Shown here piece after piece: positions 25,625 to 31,291 of a DNA stretch of 39,839 bases; position 1 is the stretch's first letter; each line of letters opens with the position of its first letter. Position numbers and translations under genes: made by a program. This stretch comes from a virus. The stretch is from the IMG/VR virus record IMGVR_UViG_3300037502_002067, positions 1 through 39,839 of that record; one strand, written 5' to 3'. The notes under the pieces are model-generated. The model was not told the origin of the DNA, made no database searches, and saw nothing but the letters and a program-made list of their open reading frames with translations.

Positions 25625-25666
25625 AAAAAAAACGAAACGCCCTCTGCTCTATTGCAGAACGTTTCG
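25625..25666 (-). terminator. Intrinsic terminator in the terS leader
   Basis: On the minus strand CGAAACG (25666-25660) pairs with CGTTTCG (25639-25633) and TCTGC with GCAGA inside it, followed by eight T (25632-25625). Fewer than 40 bases separate it from the terS start, too little for another promoter, so late transcripts coming from upstream must pass it. Confidence 0.8.
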
Positions 25667-25672
25667 CCTTGT

Positions 25673-25705
25673 ACGCTATTCAGATGCTATTCATACGCTA
25701 TTGCC
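25673..25705. repeat. Three 11-bp tandem repeats upstream of terS
   Basis: Three consecutive 11-mers (ACGCTATTCAG, ATGCTATTCAT, ACGCTATTGCC) share the core GCTATT. The 11-bp period is one helical turn, so all would face the same side of the DNA. A second pair, AGTTGGAAG at 25741 and 25751, lies just upstream. This is a plausible recognition array for TerS (pac or cosB-like) or for the late activator. Confidence 0.5.
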
Positions 25706-25830
25706 ACTTTTCAGAATTTTTTTTCAAAAAAATTCGATTCAGTTGGAAGGAGTTGGAAGTCATTTTGGGAACCCTTTTTATAGAGTTAGGTAGCACTAAA
25801 TAGAAACCACCCCCCTCTTGAAACCATTTG

Positions 25831-25861
25831 CCCCCTGCCCCCTACCCAGCCCCCTACACCC
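25831..25861 (-). other. G-quadruplex-forming sequence
   Basis: The minus strand carries five G runs of 3, 5, 3, 5 and 5 bases separated by 4, 2, 2 and 2 bases, easily meeting the usual G-quadruplex pattern. It lies about 250 bp upstream of terS in a stretch without genes, in the strand matching late mRNA. Confidence 0.7.
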
Positions 25862-25917
25862 ACCTGAAGCCACCTGCAACGCGATCAGTGCCACCGATAG
25901 CGAAGAGAGCCACCTAC

Positions 25918-26127
25918 CTATATAGAAGTCAGCGCGAACGCGTCAGCCTACTATATAGCGCGCTTGTCTGCTACTTCACGCCAATACTCCGCATCGTCTG
26001 ACAGGTCAACGTGAACCGCGCTGGACTCTTCTATATTCAGTTCGCTTTGCGTTCCGCCCGGTGTCTCTTCTATATAGTAGAATGCTTCTTCTTTGGCGTT
26101 TTTTTGTGTCCGAAACCTTCTATATAG
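25918..26127. repeat. Cluster of four CTATATAG palindromes
   Basis: The 8-bp palindrome CTATATAG occurs at 25918-25925, 25951-25958, 26070-26077 and 26120-26127; three are extended to CTATATAGAAG, one in forward and two in reverse orientation. Part lies inside the small membrane protein gene. They could be binding sites of a regulator, or simply reflect Tyr-Ile-Glu codons in two cases. Confidence 0.45.
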
Positions 26128-26199
26128 ATAGACGGCTAGCGATAGCGATAGAAGGCTAATAGTGCCGGATATTATTGAGATTGCGAGAGAGAGCGACAA
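25951..26199 (-). CDS. Small membrane protein, 82 aa, ahead of terS
   Basis: Translation from TTG at 26199, with a full GGAGG eight bases before it. Residues about 2-25 are strongly hydrophobic (SLAISIISGTISLLSLSLAVYLY), followed by a basic stop-transfer (RRFRTQK) and an acidic tail (EETPGGTQSELNIEESS, DDAEYWREVADKRA). The stop codon TAG lies within one of the clustered CTATATAG palindromes. It may belong to the late transcript upstream of terS, or serve as an early membrane protein. No family recognised. Confidence 0.6.
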   Translation of the reverse strand: MSLSLAISIISGTISLLSLSLAVYLYRRFRTQKNAKEEAFYYIEETPGGTQSELNIEESSAVHVDLSDDAEYWREVADKRAI

Positions 26200-26310
26200 T
26201 TTTATAGCCTCCAGCCGTGAAAAGTTAACCGCGCTTTATATCCACGGCTACCGCTTCAATAAGTAGTATTGTTCAAATTATCCTAACAGCGATCTAGTTA
26301 TGCGCTTAAT

Positions 26311-26337
26311 AAAAAAAGCCTGTTCAATTCTGAACAG
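26311..26337 (-). terminator. Candidate leftward terminator
   Basis: On the minus strand CTGTTCA (26337-26331) pairs with TGAACAG (26326-26320) around a 4-base loop, followed by GC and seven T. The stem is only 7 bp with modest GC, so strength is uncertain. It lies upstream of the 82-aa membrane protein gene. Confidence 0.5.
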
Positions 26338-26388
26338 ACTTCTGGCATTTAACGCTTGCGTATCAGGTGTAGCGCGTTCGTGGCCATC

Positions 26389-26454
26389 GTCGGAATTTGC
26401 AAGGCAAAACCGACAATATCTTTTAAGTTCTTTTAATTCTTCTTAAAGAACTTA
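26389..26454. other. Two hairpins in the 26.2-26.6 kb non-coding region
   Basis: GTCGG, TTTGC, a 3-base loop, GCAAA and CCGAC form one interrupted hairpin at 26389-26414. TAAGTTCTTT (26424-26433) and AAAGAACTTA (26445-26454) form a perfect 10-bp second one. I see no gene between 26200 and 26596; the stretch holds these hairpins, a GC-rich GCGCCGCGCGCG block near 26475, and the AT-rich approach to a rightward promoter. The hairpins may be operators or transcription stops. Confidence 0.45.
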
Positions 26455-26596
26455 GTCTTTTCTTGTAATACCGCGCCGCGCGCGAGGTGAACCGCTTTAC
26501 ACACCTTTCAACAATGCCATTGTAACACGTTTGATAGTGCCAAAAGTGCAAACTTTTTAATATAAAAAATTTTTATTGAATACAATAAATTTACTA

Positions 26597-26625
26597 TTGA
26601 TATTTAATTGACTACAGTTTATACT
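26597..26625 (+). promoter_or_regulatory. Rightward promoter of the accessory operon
   Basis: TTGATA (26597-26602) and TATACT (26620-26625) are 17 bases apart in very AT-rich DNA, a near-consensus sigma-A promoter. Transcription would start about 45 bases before the first small gene and run through radC and the genes after it. Confidence 0.7.
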
Positions 26626-26678
26626 AATAGTGTACTTATGAGTACAGTTCAATTATTAAATTGTAGGAGGTGAAACTA

Positions 26679-26807
26679 ATGAAAAAGCAACTGCATCCGA
26701 TTTTTGCTGACATTCTTAAAAAAGCACTCGAGAAACAACCAGCCAAGCCGGAACAGCCACGCAACCGCGAAGAACGCCGACAGCAATTAAAAAACCGCCC
26801 ACGCTAA
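26679..26807 (+). CDS. Small basic peptide, 42 aa, first gene of accessory operon
   Basis: ATG at 26679 with a textbook TAGGAGGTG site. The protein starts MKKQLHPIFADILKKALEKQ and then becomes Pro/Arg/Glu/Gln-rich and very basic (NREERRQQLKNRPR). It is first in the plus-strand operon. Its size and charge suggest a nucleic-acid-binding or regulatory leader peptide, but no family is recognised. Confidence 0.65.
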   Translation: MKKQLHPIFADILKKALEKQPAKPEQPRNREERRQQLKNRPR

Positions 26808-26842
26808 CGCGCGAACGGCTAGACACCGCCAGCAGTACCGAC

Positions 26843-26864
26843 GGGACACATTGCAGTGTGTCCC
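26843..26864 (+). terminator. Hairpin between first gene and radC
   Basis: A perfect 8-bp stem GGGACACA/TGTGTCCC with a 6-base loop, followed by TCCAATTTT. The T run is broken, so it may be a weak terminator, an attenuator or an mRNA end protecting the radC message, whose ribosome site lies 17 bases on. Confidence 0.55.
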
Positions 26865-26896
26865 TCCAATTTTAACTAATCAGGAGGAAAAAAACA

Positions 26897-27595
26897 ATGC
26901 AATTACAGTTAAAACTTGACGGAATTGACCCGCTAAAAACAACTACACCAACCGCGCGCAAAGCAGACCGCGCACAAATCCGCGAAAGACTAAACCAATA
27001 CGGAGCGCACGCACTGAATAATGAGGAACTTGTAGCACTTATAACAAAGACCGACACAGCCACCGCGCGCGGAATATTGAACAAGGCCGGCAACCTATTG
27101 CAACTTGGAGTTATGAGCGCGTTAGAACTCGAGAGAATCATGACACCGACACAAGCCGAGAGCATCCGCGCCGCGCTTGACTTTTCAAACAGAGTACACA
27201 AGGCGACGAGACCAGACCGCGAACGAATTGTTTCACCCGAGGATGCGAACAATTATTTGCAGAACTTTTTGAGATATGAACAAGTCGAGAAATTTATTGC
27301 GATTTTTTTGAACACAAAAAACTACATTATAGGCCATGAGATTATCAGCATAGGAAGCCTGAACGCAACAGTAGTACACCCGCGCGAGACGTTTAACCGC
27401 GCCATATTGCACCGCGCCAGCGCCATCATCGTAGCACACAACCACCCGAGCGGAGACCCGACACCGAGTAGAGAAGATATTGAAATGACAAATCGTTTGA
27501 AGGAAGCCGGGCAAGTTATTGGAATTGACCTGTTAGACCATTTGATTATAACTGAAAATGGATTCACTTCACTTAATCAACAAGGTTTGATGTAA
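26897..27595 (+). CDS. radC: RadC family JAB-domain protein
   Basis: A 232-aa protein of the RadC/UPF0758 family. The N-terminal helix-hairpin-helix-like part (about 26-100, RERLNQYGAHALNNEELVALIT) is followed by the JAMM/MPN metalloprotease-like domain (about 115-232). Metal-site residues are intact: E148 in GHEIIS, then HNHPSGDPTPSRED with H181, H183 and D194. The biochemical role of RadC proteins is unsettled; they are common on plasmids, integrative elements and phages, often near anti-restriction genes. Start at 26897 with AGGAGG. It is the largest gene of a plus-strand operon opposite in direction to both flanking phage operons, and uses GC-rich codons. Confidence 0.93.
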   Translation: MQLQLKLDGIDPLKTTTPTARKADRAQIRERLNQYGAHALNNEELVALITKTDTATARGILNKAGNLLQLGVMSALELERIMTPTQAESIRAALDFSNRVHKATRPDRERIVSPEDANNYLQNFLRYEQVEKFIAIFLNTKNYIIGHEIISIGSLNATVVHPRETFNRAILHRASAIIVAHNHPSGDPTPSREDIEMTNRLKEAGQVIGIDLLDHLIITENGFTSLNQQGLM

Positions 27596-27607
27596 AGGAG
27601 AATAAAA

Positions 27608-28057
27608 ATGACAAATCTATATGCAGAAATGAAACAACGACACCAAACAGAATATGAGCAGTTTTCTAAATCCTGCATTTTCTATGCTTTCACAAATCAA
27701 AGTTTTATCGACGGGATGAGCCGTTTCAACCTCGACGCGAACAACGCGGGCGACGTGAAAAAAATCAAATCACTCGGCGCAGGTGGATACATTTTACGCG
27801 ACAGAGAACACGAATTCGATGCAATGTTTACACGATTTACACAAGAGAAGCGCGAAGCCTGCAAAGATTATGAATTTGCGTTCTCTATGTATCATTATGA
27901 ATTAGGCAATCATGAATACGGCTACACATGGGACGACGGCGACGCAATCAGAGTAACACCTTTCACCCGTTCAGAGATTCAGAATAATCCTACACTATTA
28001 AAAGCACTTACCGACGCGAAAAAAGCGCAACGCGAATGGTACGCGCTTCACGGTTAG
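27608..28057 (+). CDS. DUF7659-like accessory protein, 149 aa
   Basis: Soluble alpha/beta protein. Its pattern (LYAEMKQRHQTEYEQF, FYAFTNQSFIDGM, then LGAGGYILRDREHEFDAMF and YHYELGNHEYGYTWD) resembles a family found on plasmids and phages of Bacillota (DUF7659, from memory, unverified). No catalytic motif is evident, though HYELGNHEY contains conserved-looking His and Glu. Start at 27608 with AAAGGAG, 13 bases after radC, so the two are co-transcribed. Function unknown. Confidence 0.75.
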   Translation: MTNLYAEMKQRHQTEYEQFSKSCIFYAFTNQSFIDGMSRFNLDANNAGDVKKIKSLGAGGYILRDREHEFDAMFTRFTQEKREACKDYEFAFSMYHYELGNHEYGYTWDDGDAIRVTPFTRSEIQNNPTLLKALTDAKKAQREWYALHG

Positions 28058-28068
28058 GAGGCCACGAC

Positions 28069-28203
28069 ATGACCGACGCAATAATAGTTATTTTTTACTT
28101 TTGGTTAATCATTTTCGGGCCGGCACTGTTCGCCGCCCTCCTTTCAAGTATCCCCGCGCTTGATAAATTCGCGAGTAAACTGCTTGAGCGTATCGAACGA
28201 TGA
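28069..28203 (+). CDS. Tiny membrane protein, 44 aa
   Basis: ATG at 28069 with TAGGAGG. Residues about 4-28 are strongly hydrophobic (IIVIFYFWLIIFGPALFAALL), followed by a short amphipathic basic helix (DKFASKLLERIER). The stop overlaps the start of a second tiny membrane protein (ATGA). Such pairs can be small toxins, holin-like proteins or membrane anchors; nothing in the sequence decides. Confidence 0.6.
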   Translation: MTDAIIVIFYFWLIIFGPALFAALLSSIPALDKFASKLLERIER

Positions 28204-28292
28204 TTCTATTTTATCTACTTTCTGCAATCGTCCCCGCGTTCGTCGCCGTCAGCATTATAGAATTGATTTACAGCAGAAACCGCAACCGCTAA
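28200..28292 (+). CDS. Tiny membrane protein, 30 aa
   Basis: It starts on the ATGA overlap with the preceding gene and has no strong ribosome site of its own, so expression would depend on coupling. Almost all of it is one membrane segment (ILFYLLSAIVPAFVAVSIIELIY) with a short basic end (SRNRNR). A GC-rich terminator follows the stop by five bases. Confidence 0.5.
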   Translation: MILFYLLSAIVPAFVAVSIIELIYSRNRNR

Positions 28293-28297
28293 CAGAC

Positions 28298-28322
28298 AGC
28301 CCGCCCCGCGCGGGCTTGTCTT
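28298..28322 (+). terminator. Intrinsic terminator in accessory operon
   Basis: Perfect 7-bp stem AGCCCGC/GCGGGCT with a 5-base loop, followed by TGTCTTT. It follows the pair of tiny membrane genes and would lower expression of the genes behind it. Confidence 0.7.
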
Positions 28323-28345
28323 TAGTAAATTTCGAGGAGGATAAT

Positions 28346-28513
28346 ATGAAAAAGCAAGTTGAGCATTATAAAGGTTACGTCATTGAAACTCTGCCAGATG
28401 GCAAATCATCAGCATTAAGAGATGATAAAACACTCGGAATAATTAGAGTAACTGGATGGCTGGATGACTTGAAGGAAGTAAAGACACTTATTGATTATAT
28501 TACACAGCAATGA
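28346..28513 (+). CDS. Hypothetical small protein, 55 aa
   Basis: ATG at 28346 with GAGGAGG. A compact alpha/beta protein (VEHYKGYVIETLPDGKSSAL, IIRVTGWLDDLKEVKTLIDYI). In-frame sequence upstream crosses the terminator and is not part of the gene. Its first residues, MKKQ, are the same as in the first peptide of this operon, but no wider similarity is seen. Function unknown. Confidence 0.7.
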   Translation: MKKQVEHYKGYVIETLPDGKSSALRDDKTLGIIRVTGWLDDLKEVKTLIDYITQQ

Positions 28514-28596
28514 AACGCAACCACAGCGCGTAAAAAAAAGGATATTTCACGCAAGCACCGAACTATTAAAAAATCATCATTTCAGGAGGCTATACA

Positions 28597-28782
28597 ATGA
28601 AAACCGAAGCGGAATTAAAACAGCAATTCAAAGCGATTGAAACCGAACTTAAGCGACTTGAGCAGATTTTGAAACATGACGACGACACAAGCGACTACTG
28701 GAACAATATAGACAGAGTGCTATCAGAACGCGCCGCCATTATCGCGGAAGCGAACGCGAATAACATTCAACTGTTCGAGTAA
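28597..28782 (+). CDS. Small coiled-coil protein, 61 aa
   Basis: ATG at 28597 with CAGGAGG. Two helices are predicted: a coiled-coil N-terminal one (LKQQFKAIETELKRLEQILKH) and a second (RVLSERAAIIAEANANN), joined by an Asp-rich turn. It is likely dimeric. A strong terminator follows. Function unknown. Confidence 0.7.
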   Translation: MKTEAELKQQFKAIETELKRLEQILKHDDDTSDYWNNIDRVLSERAAIIAEANANNIQLFE

Positions 28783-28803
28783 GACAACCGCACACCAACC
28801 ACC

Positions 28804-28831
28804 GACACCGCCCCCGCGCGGTGTCTTTTTT
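28804..28831 (+). terminator. Intrinsic terminator after the 61-aa gene
   Basis: Perfect 8-bp stem GACACCGC/GCGGTGTC with a 6-base loop and a run of six T. Directly after it, TATGCTAAAAT (28831-28841) looks like an extended -10 promoter element that could drive the last gene of the cluster separately. Confidence 0.85.
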
Positions 28832-28871
28832 ATGCTAAAATAGCCATATAAAGCGCAACGGAGGCGATACC

Positions 28872-29156
28872 ATGCGAATTACTTATCACATGAACGCGGA
28901 AGCGTTCAGCGCGTTCCTAGCCGTCCAGCCGTTCGCACCTGAAGAATATTACAACCGACTAACCGAACAGCAGCGCGAACAGATACGCGCGCACGGTGTC
29001 GCGATCACCCTGCACCGAACGGAACACGGGCGAATTATCCGAGTAGACACAGCCACCGACACCGAGCCGCCCGAACACCTGACAAGCGACAACGGCGACC
29101 ACTGGCGCACAGCCACCGCCCACAACCACGCGCACGGCTTCACCGTTGAAACATAG
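28872..29156 (+). CDS. Hypothetical His/Thr-rich protein, 94 aa
   Basis: ATG at 28872 with CGGAGG. It is soluble, and unlike its neighbours its DNA is strikingly GC-rich. The N-terminal half is helical (FSAFLAVQPFAPEEYYNRLTEQQREQIRAHG), the C-terminal half has strands and a His/Thr-rich end (HWRTATAHNHAHGFTVE) that could bind metal. It may have its own promoter, since a terminator and an extended -10 element precede it. Family not recognised. Confidence 0.65.
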   Translation: MRITYHMNAEAFSAFLAVQPFAPEEYYNRLTEQQREQIRAHGVAITLHRTEHGRIIRVDTATDTEPPEHLTSDNGDHWRTATAHNHAHGFTVET

Positions 29157-29191
29157 CAGACTAGGCGCGCCGCCGAAACTGCTATTTTTTT
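29153..29191 (+). terminator. Terminator of the accessory operon
   Basis: ATAGCAG (29153-29159) pairs with CTGCTAT (29179-29185) around a loop containing the palindrome GGCGCGCC, followed by seven T. The stop codon of the last gene lies in the left arm. From here to about 29437 I see no gene, only Ala/Cys-rich GC sequence rich in ACCGACAC-like words. Confidence 0.75.
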
Positions 29192-29437
29192 GCGCTTATT
29201 TAGCGTTTTAACGTATTCGCTATATCATCCTATACCAACCGACACAGAACGACACACAACGCAAATTATACACCGATTTAAGCGAATCGCACGAACAGAC
29301 GCACCGACACCCACGCACACCGGCTTACATACCCGCAAATTGTGTCCGAAATGTGATGAAATCCCGCTTTTTTCCCTTGCCTGCTCCCTTCTGCCCACCC
29401 GCACCCAATCGCGCGTGAAGCCGCCAAACACCCTAAA

Positions 29438-29501
29438 TACCCTTGCTAGTCCAAAAAAAAGACACCTGCCGTAGCAGATGCCGTGATTACCCTTGCTAGT
29501 C
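29438..29501. repeat. 14-bp direct repeats flanking a terminator
   Basis: TACCCTTGCTAGTC occurs at 29438-29451 and again at 29488-29501. The 36 bases between hold the leftward terminator. This looks like a duplication around an inserted hairpin, or paired binding sites 50 bp apart. Confidence 0.6.
29453..29480 (-). terminator. Terminator of the early operon
   Basis: On the minus strand CATCTGC (29480-29474) pairs with GCAGGTG (29469-29463, one G-U pair) around a 4-base loop, followed by a run of eight T (29460-29453). It ends the long leftward early operon before it meets the rightward accessory operon, whose own terminator faces it from 29191. Confidence 0.72.
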
Positions 29502-29520
29502 TATGATTCCGCTAAAAATC

Positions 29521-29649
29521 TCATTTCCTGCGCGATTCCATGCTCTTGATAACTTTATCTAAACCCTTTACTACTTGTCTATGCGTGACTGCTCTTCCAA
29601 AAAGATAACCTGCTAACAGCGATAAAACAATGCACAATGCGAACGTCAT
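29521..29649 (-). CDS. Tiny membrane protein, 42 aa, end of early operon
   Basis: ATG at 29649 overlaps the stop of the gene before it (ATGA), with GGAGG ten bases away. The N-terminus is hydrophobic (TFALCIVLSLLAGYLFG), followed by a basic helix (RAVTHRQVVKGLDKVIKSMESRRK). It could be a signal-anchored protein. It is the last gene of the early operon before the terminator. Function unknown. Confidence 0.6.
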   Translation of the reverse strand: MTFALCIVLSLLAGYLFGRAVTHRQVVKGLDKVIKSMESRRK

Positions 29650-29813
29650 CGAATATCATCCTCCAACATCTTGTCGCGCAGCCATTTCATTGCGCTTGTC
29701 CATCCCGCTGCAAACGTGTCCTCGCTGTCTACCACTACATCATTCTTGTACAGTTCGTGTCCCTCGTTCAGCCAATTCATGAACTTGCTTCCTGTTGCTT
29801 GTTTCGGTTTCAT
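29646..29813 (-). CDS. Hypothetical small protein, 55 aa
   Basis: ATG at 29813 shares a base with the stop of the preceding gene (TAATG), and GAGGG stands seven bases away. Soluble and helical, Trp-rich (MNWLNEGHELY, AAGWTSAMKWLRDKMLEDD). Tight coupling on both sides supports it being real. Function unknown. Confidence 0.65.
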   Translation of the reverse strand: MKPKQATGSKFMNWLNEGHELYKNDVVVDSEDTFAAGWTSAMKWLRDKMLEDDIR

Positions 29814-30121
29814 TATTCATCCCTCTTTTGTATTGTCAATTCTTTGTTTTGTAAATCAATAGACTCCCAAACTTGTTTTTTTGAACCAAGAAAAACATAA
29901 CCTTTATGTTGCCCGATATACATTTTCCATAAATGCTCATCTACTTCGCACTGAATTAGAATTTGAATTGAACCTTGTCTATTACCTGTGTCGTCAGGAT
30001 AATCGCCATTTCCTCGCGTATCTACAATACCAACAACATGGTTATAATCATTACCACAAACGGGGCATTGAAGATGTAATTCGTTTTCTGAAACATTGTT
30101 TCCGCTAAAAATTTTATTCAT
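29813..30121 (-). CDS. Small zinc-finger-like protein, 102 aa
   Basis: ATG at 30121 with GAAGGTGATA. A CPVCGNDYNH knuckle (about residues 19-28) suggests a single zinc site, followed by beta strands (SIQILIQCEVDEHLWKMYIGQHKGYVFLG). The ligand set may be completed by the later Cys and His. It overlaps the preceding gene by eight bases. The sequence is more AT-rich than its neighbours. Function unknown. Confidence 0.7.
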   Translation of the reverse strand: MNKIFSGNNVSENELHLQCPVCGNDYNHVVGIVDTRGNGDYPDDTGNRQGSIQILIQCEVDEHLWKMYIGQHKGYVFLGSKKQVWESIDLQNKELTIQKRDE

Positions 30122-30341
30122 TATTATCACCTTCCTCATACTCTGCTTCTTCCGCTTCCAGTCTGTCCAATATCTGCAATGCCACTTTCAGTCCACTGAT
30201 GTAACCTTTCATTTCCGCTCTGTCTACGTCAGTCTTTAGATACGGATTTTCTACCAACGATTGCTGTCCGTCTTTAATCTGATACGCCAACCGCTTGCGG
30301 TACTTTGCCTTGTCGAATATCAATACATTTTCAGTTTTCAT
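30114..30341 (-). CDS. Small acidic-tailed protein, 75 aa
   Basis: ATG at 30341, GGGTGA in front. The C-terminal half (GYISGLKVALQILDRLEAEEAEYEEGD) has the same pattern as the end of the 158-aa protein at 32600-33076 (GFIGGLKVSLNILDAITDEEDDEEETD), so the two share a module. The N-terminus differs. No function is known; the acidic tail may mimic nucleic acid or recruit a partner. Confidence 0.72.
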   Translation of the reverse strand: MKTENVLIFDKAKYRKRLAYQIKDGQQSLVENPYLKTDVDRAEMKGYISGLKVALQILDRLEAEEAEYEEGDNNE

Positions 30342-30360
30342 TCGCTGTCACCCTTCTTTT

Positions 30361-30969
30361 TCAACTCGTTTTTTCCGCAATGCAGTCTTTCAGCAGCGCG
30401 TACATCTCTTTGCCATACGGCTTGTCACGCATGTTCTGAACACGCCTGTAAAGCGATGACCTGCTCACTCCAAAATGAACTGCAATCTCTGGAACCGTGA
30501 ACCCTCTGTATAACTGCCAAACAATGAAAGCGTCTTTCTTGGACTCGATTTTTGATAGCACTTGATTGAACGCAGCATGAAACTCTTGTTGCTCCAAATC
30601 TTTGCTTTTGTCAGGAATGTAATAACTAAACTCTTCGCCGTCCACCTCGTTAAAAACCTTCTTGTTCAGCGAAATCTCTTTTGCGCCTTGACCGCGTTTT
30701 ATCGTCTGCTTCGCCACATAATTTCTGATGATATGGTTATGGTAACAGTGCCAAAAAAACGTGTTAAACTTAATGTTTTTCGTCTCGTCATATTTCGTCA
30801 CCGCTTTGTATATGACGTAGTTCAAATCGCTTTTTGCTTCTATCCAATCTTCTTTCCTGTTCACCTCATGATGCGCGTACTTTTCCAGCATCTTGACTAC
30901 CACTTTCAGATCGCGCTCGTCTTTCGTTTTCTTGTACAACCTCACCGCTTGATTGATGTCGGCAATCAT
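30361..30969 (-). CDS. Sigma-70-like transcription factor
   Basis: A 202-aa protein resembling small phage sigma factors. Residues about 40-105 look like region 2 (EAKSDLNYVIYKAVTKYDETKNIKFNTFFWHCYHNHIIRNYV), and residues about 145-185 form a region 4 helix-turn-helix (GFTVPEIAVHFGVSRSSLYRRVQNMR). It could direct RNA polymerase to late promoters. Start at 30969 with AGGAGG. It lies near the end of the early operon, together with a RinA-like activator, the usual place for late-gene regulators. Confidence 0.82.
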   Translation of the reverse strand: MIADINQAVRLYKKTKDERDLKVVVKMLEKYAHHEVNRKEDWIEAKSDLNYVIYKAVTKYDETKNIKFNTFFWHCYHNHIIRNYVAKQTIKRGQGAKEISLNKKVFNEVDGEEFSYYIPDKSKDLEQQEFHAAFNQVLSKIESKKDAFIVWQLYRGFTVPEIAVHFGVSRSSLYRRVQNMRDKPYGKEMYALLKDCIAEKTS

Positions 30970-30996
30970 CCACTATCCTCCTTGTTTTTTGTATTG

Positions 30997-31278
30997 CTAC
31001 ATCCAACCTTTTTTGAAATTCACTAAACGAAAAGAAGTTAAACCGCCCATTTTATTTATGCAATCACCGCATATTGTTCCGCTATCTGTATGCGCTCGCA
31101 TTGTTTTTCTCGTATCACAACCGCACTTGATACATTCCTCAACAATCACAATAATTTTTGGTTCAGGCTTCTCACCTAAAATTAGTTTTGCATCTTCAAA
31201 GCCTCGATTACACCCCATGAAATAACCGACAATTCCGAAAAGTAATGCGCCTGCAATAAAAGATAAAATTACAACCAT
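30997..31278 (-). CDS. Membrane-anchored zinc-ribbon protein, 93 aa
   Basis: ATG at 31278. Residues 1-22 are a membrane anchor (VVILSFIAGALLFGIVGYFMG). The soluble part has two Cys pairs, CIKCGC (about 49-54) and CGDC (about 70-73), forming a likely zinc ribbon with the AHTDSGTI turn between. Ribosome site GAGG. Orientation would place the zinc ribbon in the cytoplasm if the N-terminus is outside. Function unknown. Confidence 0.68.
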   Translation of the reverse strand: MVVILSFIAGALLFGIVGYFMGCNRGFEDAKLILGEKPEPKIIVIVEECIKCGCDTRKTMRAHTDSGTICGDCINKMGGLTSFRLVNFKKGWM

Positions 31279-31291
31279 TTGCCAGCCTCTT

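Noticed and set aside
25128-25793. Plus-strand 221-residue frame over terS
   Set aside because: It is antisense to terS and terL, His/Phe/Leu-rich, and covers repeats and a terminator.
28160-28345. Upstream extension of the 55-aa protein
   Set aside because: It runs through two tiny membrane genes in another frame and a terminator; ATG 28346 has GAGGAGG.
29200-29474. Plus-strand 94-residue frame after the accessory operon
   Set aside because: Biased Thr/Pro/His composition, no ribosome site, and it lies behind a strong terminator and runs into an opposing one.
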